Origin: Acidobacteriota bacterium
Lineage (GTDB): Bacteria > Acidobacteriota > Terriglobia > Terriglobales > Acidobacteriaceae
DNA length: 22,405 nt
NCBI GenBank assembly: GCA_021793595.1
Contig: JAJYSL010000051.1
Coordinates: 1-22,405 of the forward strand
Direction of reading: 5' to 3'
Shown: in pieces, positions 17,436 through 22,405 of the stretch
Layout of the letters: each line of letters starts with the position of its first letter
How positions within the stretch are numbered: the stretch's first letter is position 1
Program-made: the position numbers and the translations under genes
The notes under the pieces: generated by a model
Databases searched by the model: none
What the model was told of the DNA's origin: nothing
The model's input: only the letters and a program-made list of their open reading frames with translations

Positions 17436-19271
17436 TTAGCTCGCAAGTACACGACCGCGCTTTGGATTGTCGAAGTATTCCTCAATCTCCTCCAGCGTCT
17501 TGCCTTTTGTTTCCGGCAGGAAAATTGCCGCGATCAGCAGGTAGAGTACGGTGCACGCAGCGAACAGAAAGAAGATCCGCGAATATCCGTACTTACTGAC
17601 GAAGGGCAAGAAAATTCCTGCCAGTAGTGTTGACACCATCTGGTTCAATACCAAGGCGATGCTCATGCCGTTGGAGCGTATGCGAGTCGGCATCAACTCC
17701 GATAGAGCGAGCCACACGCATACACCCGGACCCAAGGCATAAAACGCCATAAACAAATAAAGGCCCAGCGCCACCAGCCAACCGTGCCCTGCATTGGGAA
17801 CTTGTCCTAGAACCGCCTTCTGAATTCTGAGCGGAGCCGTGCGAGCCTCTTCTATATTGGCGAATGGATCTTTCAGCAGCGCCTCCAACTTGCTGTTTGG
17901 AATGGCGCCCTCCCGCGTAATGTGAATGGGAGCCGTGCCTTTTTCATCGGAGCGGACAAAGCTGGTTGCAGCGGTAAACCCGCCATAGGAGTAAATGACT
18001 TCCAGGGACGCGCGCGCTGGCTCGATTGCGTTGCCGCTGTAATGTTTCTCTGCCAGCAGTTTCTTCGCTACATCCGCGTCGAACGGTAGCGTCAGTGTCT
18101 GGTCCGGCTTGACCATCGCTTGAATCGCATTGCGGCAATCCAGGTTCGCTCGCTCCGTCTTGATAAACAGCAAACCCACCATAACCATCGACACGATGAT
18201 TCCTGACGTTCCCAGGATGAACAGAAATTTCCGGCCCTTGTTGTCGACCAGTGTCATTCCGACGATAGTCACTAGAAAATTCACGCACGTGAAGATGACA
18301 TAGCCCCAATGCGCGCTGACGTCGGAAAGTCCGCTCTGCAGGAGGATGCCCGTGTTATACGCGATCAGCGAATTAATGCCAGTGGCTTGGTTGACCAAAA
18401 GAATGGCACACGCGAGCAGAAAAGGGACGACATATTTTCTCCGCAGCAGAGAATCCTTCACCTTCATTCCGGTTGCGGAAGTAACCTGCGCATGGGCTGC
18501 GAGCGCAGTTTCTTCCATCTCGCTCAATTCAACATCTGCTTGCTCTTTGGTTCGCGAACGAAGCAGCGCAGCATACGCCTGCTCTTTTTTCCCGCGTTTG
18601 AATAGCCAGCGTGGCGATTCCGCCAGGAAGAAACTGCCGATAACAAACAGCAATCCCGGCGGCAGAGACACCCAGAAAATCCGTCGCCAAGCCTGATTCT
18701 TGAATGCGAATATCGCAGCCGGGCTCGCGATCCGTTCCACCGCCGCGACGCGATAGCTGTAGTAAATCCCGATCAGTGCAGCCGAAACCACGCCGAGAGT
18801 CAGCAGCCACTGGAAAACGCCGGTCCCTTTTCCTCGCGTTGACGCCTTGAGGCATTCCGCCAGATACAACGGGACCACAATCCCAATCAGTCCGCCGCTG
18901 ATGCCCTGCAAGAGCCGACCGAAAAACAACGGGTTGTAGCCATGCGACAGAGCAATTACGGGAATGCTGCATACAAACAGGAGCCCGCTGACCACCATCA
19001 GCGGTTTGCGTCCCATCCAGTCCGCGAGCACTCCAGCAAACAGTGTCGAGATCACACTGCCCAGCAAGACCGCGGCAACAATAATCGATAGCTGGCCAGC
19101 GTTCAGATGCGAGGTCGCTTCCAGATATGGCAACGCCCCGCCGATAATGCCAACGTCGACTCCATACAACAGGCCGCCCAGGCCCGCGACTAAAAGAAGA
19201 AAGCGGTTATACGTGGATTTCGAATCCCCGAGTACCGGCGGGTAGCTCTGCGCCGCTTCAGAATTGGTCAT
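17436..19271 (-). CDS. Sugar-porter-type MFS transporter with a large insert before TM10
   Basis: This 611-residue membrane protein is clearly of the sugar porter family. It has DVGIIGGALP in TM1, DWMGRKP (84-90), GRLLQGISGGLIGIVVPLYLAE (118-139), AESPRWLF (217-224) and the C-terminal PETKGKTLEEIEEYF (586-600). The TM7 motif is NQATGINSLIAYNTG, with Asn where the family usually has Gln. Between TM9 (about 350-370) and TM10 (about 498-515) there is a hydrophilic stretch of about 125 residues, against a short loop in typical 450-500-residue members. The insert should face the periplasm. No strong Shine-Dalgarno precedes ATG 19271. It is divergent from the met leader. Confidence 0.9.
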   Translation of the reverse strand: MTNSEAAQSYPPVLGDSKSTYNRFLLLVAGLGGLLYGVDVGIIGGALPYLEATSHLNAGQLSIIVAAVLLGSVISTLFAGVLADWMGRKPLMVVSGLLFVCSIPVIALSHGYNPLFFGRLLQGISGGLIGIVVPLYLAECLKASTRGKGTGVFQWLLTLGVVSAALIGIYYSYRVAAVERIASPAAIFAFKNQAWRRIFWVSLPPGLLFVIGSFFLAESPRWLFKRGKKEQAYAALLRSRTKEQADVELSEMEETALAAHAQVTSATGMKVKDSLLRRKYVVPFLLACAILLVNQATGINSLIAYNTGILLQSGLSDVSAHWGYVIFTCVNFLVTIVGMTLVDNKGRKFLFILGTSGIIVSMVMVGLLFIKTERANLDCRNAIQAMVKPDQTLTLPFDADVAKKLLAEKHYSGNAIEPARASLEVIYSYGGFTAATSFVRSDEKGTAPIHITREGAIPNSKLEALLKDPFANIEEARTAPLRIQKAVLGQVPNAGHGWLVALGLYLFMAFYALGPGVCVWLALSELMPTRIRSNGMSIALVLNQMVSTLLAGIFLPFVSKYGYSRIFFLFAACTVLYLLIAAIFLPETKGKTLEEIEEYFDNPKRGRVLAS

Positions 19272-19386
19272 AGAATGACTTTACGACGGACGGCGATAAC
19301 ATAGAAAGCAATGTCGCCGGAAAACTCTGCGGGCAGTACATGCTCGCTGCGCACGTACCTGAGAGCCGTAATCCATCGCGCCGAAT

Positions 19387-19414
19387 TTGACAATTATTTC
19401 GACGATCGGTTAAT
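19387..19414 (+). promoter_or_regulatory. Promoter of the met leader and metY-metX
   Basis: A perfect -35 TTGACA (19387-19392) is followed after 16 bp by GTTAAT (19409-19414), matching TATAAT at four of six positions. Transcription would begin near 19421, only about 8 nt before the leader-peptide ATG. Confidence 0.65.
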
Positions 19415-19428
19415 CTCCATGGCAAGGT

Positions 19429-19521
19429 ATGAATTCCTGTCTCCACAACATGCAAATGCCCATGCGAATGCCAATCTGCGTTTGCGGGCAGCTGTTTCTG
19501 GAGAGGCGAAAGTTCTTTTAA
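19429..19521 (+). CDS. Met/Cys-rich leader peptide, 30 aa, of the metY-metX attenuator
   Basis: ATG 19429 opens a 30-codon frame ending with TAA at 19519-19521, too short for ordinary gene finders. Five of the 30 codons are Met (19429, 19450, 19456, 19462, 19468) and three are Cys (19438, 19477, 19483). The core reads MQMPMRMPICVCG. Such enrichment for the two sulfur amino acids directly upstream of methionine-biosynthesis genes is the mark of a ribosome-stalling leader peptide. AAGG lies immediately before the ATG, too close to be a normal Shine-Dalgarno, so near-leaderless initiation is likely. The Met codons sit just before the antiterminator arm. Translation has not been shown; a chance ORF is possible but the pairing structure argues against that. 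Confidence 0.75.
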   Translation: MNSCLHNMQMPMRMPICVCGQLFLERRKFF

Positions 19522-19580
19522 TCCACCTCTGATCAGAAGATTCAGTTACCCGCAGCGTTCCGCTAGCGGGTTTTCTTTTT
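19483..19580 (+). promoter_or_regulatory. Transcription attenuator: antiterminator and terminator of metY-metX
   Basis: The antiterminator arm TGCGGGCAGCTG (19483-19494) can pair with CAGTTACCCGCA (19543-19554) at 11 of 12 positions, counting one G-U. The helix can be extended by TTTCTG (19495-19500) with CAGAAG (19534-19539) and AGAGG (19502-19506) with CCTCT (19526-19530). The distal arm overlaps the 5' strand of the terminator, so the two structures exclude each other. Upstream, TGCCC (19457-19461) within the Met codons can pair with GGGCA (19486-19490), a protector that would free the terminator when no ribosome is present. Confidence 0.75.
19548..19580 (+). terminator. Intrinsic terminator in the metY leader
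   Basis: ACCCGCAGCG (19548-19557), triloop TTC, and CGCT-A-GCGGGT (19561-19571) form a 10-bp stem with one bulged A. TTTTCTTTTT follows at 19571-19580. It lies 38 bp before the metY start, on the same strand, with no full-size gene upstream on that strand to terminate. Confidence 0.88.
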
Positions 19581-19582
19581 GA

Positions 19583-20935
<1,353 letters not shown>

Positions 20936-20946
20936 GGCGGAATCCA

Positions 20947-22080
20947 ATGAAGCAGCCAACGTTACAGCCCGACTTCGAAGGTGATTTTCTGCTGGGAAAG
21001 GGCGCGCCGTTCCCGCTCGACTCCGGTGCTGCGTTGCCGCAGGCATCGCTCCACTACGCCATTTATGGCAAGTTGAACGAGGCTCGAGATAACGCCATCC
21101 TTGCGTGTCATGCGCTCACCGGCTCTGCGCGCGTTGCGGACTGGTGGCAGGACCTGTTCCATGATCGCCATCCTCTCGACGCCGACAAACATTGTGTCAT
21201 CGGCATCAACGTCCTCGGCTCCTGTTATGGCTCTACTGGACCACGTTCTATCAACCCAACCACCGGCAAACCTTACGGCGCGGACTTTCCGGTGGTCAGC
21301 ATTCGCGACATGGTTCGTGCCCAGGCCGAACTGATTCAGCATCTCGGCATTCATCAACTGCGTGCCGTACTTGGCGGCTCCATCGGCGGCATGCAGGCAC
21401 TGCAATGGACGATCGATTTTCCGGAGCGCGTCGCCGGATGTTTTTCTGTCGGCGCAGCTCCACTTTCCGCCATGGGATTGGCGCTGAACCATCTGCAGCG
21501 AGAAATCATTCGGCTGGATCCAGCGTGGAATGGGGGAGACTACGACGCCTCCAACCCGCCCACCCGTGGCCTGGCGTTAGCCCGCGGCCTGGCGGTGTGT
21601 ACCTACAAATCGCCAGCTCTGTTCACTCAGCGATTCGGTCGAAAACCCGATCGCTCCGGGGAAGATCCCCTCCTGTCCCACGCCGCACGTTACGATGCCG
21701 CCGGCTATCTCGATTACCAGGGACGTATTTTCAACGAACGATTTGACGCCAACAGCTATCTCGTGATTTCGCGCGCCATGGACACCTTCGAGCTTTCCCG
21801 CGGCTATGCAAACGAAGAGGAAGCCCTGCGCCGCATTCGTGCCCGCTTGCTGGTCGTAGGCATCTCGTCGGACTGGCTGTTTCCCGCAGCCGATGTCCAC
21901 GCTTTAGCCGAGCGAATTCAAAACGCAAACGCCGTGTGCAACTATATTGAGCTGCACGGCGACCACGGCCACGATGCTTTTCTCGCTGAGGTCAGCAATG
22001 TGCGGCCGCTGATTGAATACATCGTGCAAAGCGGCGCTCCGCAGACCCAGGAAAAAACCTCGGTCCCCTGCCCAGTCTAG
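20947..22080 (+). CDS. metX: Homoserine O-acetyltransferase
   Basis: This 377-residue alpha/beta-hydrolase-fold enzyme transfers acetyl from acetyl-CoA to homoserine, giving the substrate for MetY. The nucleophile elbow GGSIGGMQ places S145. The catalytic aspartate is D309 in SSDWLFP and the histidine is H342 in GDHGHDAFL. LNVLGSCYGSTGP-like sequence (NVLGSCYGSTGPRS, 88-101) and NPTTGKPYGADFP are typical of the family. Some MetX-type proteins use succinyl-CoA instead, so acyl-donor specificity is inferred. No metW-like gene follows. It begins 11 bp after metY and should be co-transcribed with it. Confidence 0.94.
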   Translation: MKQPTLQPDFEGDFLLGKGAPFPLDSGAALPQASLHYAIYGKLNEARDNAILACHALTGSARVADWWQDLFHDRHPLDADKHCVIGINVLGSCYGSTGPRSINPTTGKPYGADFPVVSIRDMVRAQAELIQHLGIHQLRAVLGGSIGGMQALQWTIDFPERVAGCFSVGAAPLSAMGLALNHLQREIIRLDPAWNGGDYDASNPPTRGLALARGLAVCTYKSPALFTQRFGRKPDRSGEDPLLSHAARYDAAGYLDYQGRIFNERFDANSYLVISRAMDTFELSRGYANEEEALRRIRARLLVVGISSDWLFPAADVHALAERIQNANAVCNYIELHGDHGHDAFLAEVSNVRPLIEYIVQSGAPQTQEKTSVPCPV

Positions 22081-22131
22081 GGACACGGGCAGCAGATTGC
22101 CTCAGATACAATTTCCTTGTCCGAGGTAGGC

Positions 22132-22395
22132 ATGATTGAAACCGAGAGATTACGTTTGCGAAGATGGCGCGAAGCCGACTTGCCAGCATTCGCTGCCATG
22201 AATGCCGACCCGATTGTCCGCCGCTACTTTTCCTCGAGGCTCACCCGTGAGGAAAGCGATGCCTCCGTTGCCCGGTTCATCCTAAAAACCGCAGTTGCTA
22301 GCCAGAAGCGCAGATGTTTTGAGGAGTTTTTGGGGCCTATGCGGAATGATTCTGGCCACGATGTAGTCCAGCAGCGTCTTCCACCTGTCCGTTGA
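22132..22395 (+). pseudogene. GNAT-family N-acetyltransferase, N-terminal part only (probably truncated)
   Basis: ATG 22132 begins METERLRLR-type sequence (MIETERLRLRRWREADLPAF, then AMNADPIVRRYF), the classic N-terminus of RimJ/RimL-like GNAT acetyltransferases of about 170-180 residues. After about residue 51 (near 22284) the frame no longer looks like a GNAT domain: no acetyl-CoA-binding R/QxxGxG/A motif appears and a stop comes at 22393-22395, giving 87 residues. The break could be an insertion, a deletion or a frameshift; the remaining gene is not visible. AGG precedes the ATG closely. The acetyl acceptor is unknown. Confidence 0.5.
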
Positions 22396-22405
22396 GGGCG
22401 ACTGC
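22282..22405 (-). other. Open frame running in from the right edge, possibly the end of a mobile-element gene
   Basis: On the minus strand a 40-codon frame is open from the window edge to a TAG at 22284-22282, with residues such as RWKTLLDYIVARIIPH. It ends exactly where the GNAT gene loses its family pattern. An inserted element whose last gene points out of the window would explain both facts, but I do not recognise the product and see no terminal repeat. Confidence 0.25.

Noticed and set aside
19311..19532. A 73-codon plus-strand frame overlapping the met leader
   Set aside because: It begins upstream of the predicted promoter, has no ribosome-binding site and lies in a different frame from the Met-rich leader peptide; its composition is unremarkable.
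19528..19537. Palindrome TCTGATCAGA as an operator for a Met repressor
   Set aside because: It lies inside the transcribed leader between the antiterminator strands and overlaps bases used in the RNA pairing; its symmetry is short and could be incidental.

Overview
This window looks like a chromosomal segment of an Acidobacteriota bacterium (inference). It has moderate-to-high GC content and densely packed housekeeping genes. A rimP-nusA-infB cluster has no ylxR between nusA and infB, and IF-2 carries a very long Ala/Pro/Gly-rich linker. There are several proteins of a kind I associate with that phylum. I see no rRNA, tRNA or CRISPR array. The only hint of a mobile element is at the right edge.

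Layout. Positions 1-1115 hold the tail of a HlyD/MacA-type efflux adaptor and a MacB/LolD-type ABC ATPase. Positions 1139-2134 hold a small conserved hypothetical gene (minus strand) divergent from a stand-alone response regulator. Positions 2252-4294 hold ffh (signal recognition particle GTPase) followed by a peroxiredoxin-like gene. A convergent AsmA-like envelope protein gene lies at 4291-5889 (minus). Positions 6007-11880 hold the translation/transcription operon rimP-nusA-infB on the minus strand, with a strong terminator at its end and a second terminator-like hairpin in its 5' leader. guaB (plus) starts from a good sigma-70-type promoter at about 12110. Next come a TMEM175-type channel gene and a PEP mutase/isocitrate-lyase-family gene, both on the minus strand and overlapping in translation signals. 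An MFS carboxylate-type transporter lies divergent to them, followed by a PhnB-like VOC protein. A sugar-porter MFS gene (minus) has an unusually large extracytoplasmic insert. The window ends with metY-metX (plus), the sulfhydrylation route to homocysteine, and a GNAT acetyltransferase gene that is probably truncated.

The most striking signal is the 347-bp leader of metY-metX. A promoter (TTGACA-N16-GTTAAT) is followed within a few bases of the expected transcript start by a 30-codon ORF with five Met and three Cys codons. Four of the Met codons alternate with other codons in a tight cluster. Just after the cluster lies a 12-base segment that can pair with the 5' arm of a strong intrinsic terminator placed 39 bp before metY. 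The arrangement reads as a ribosome-mediated transcription attenuator sensing methionyl-tRNA (and possibly cysteinyl-tRNA), with protector, antiterminator and terminator pairings all visible. A second, unrelated candidate attenuator hairpin precedes rimP.
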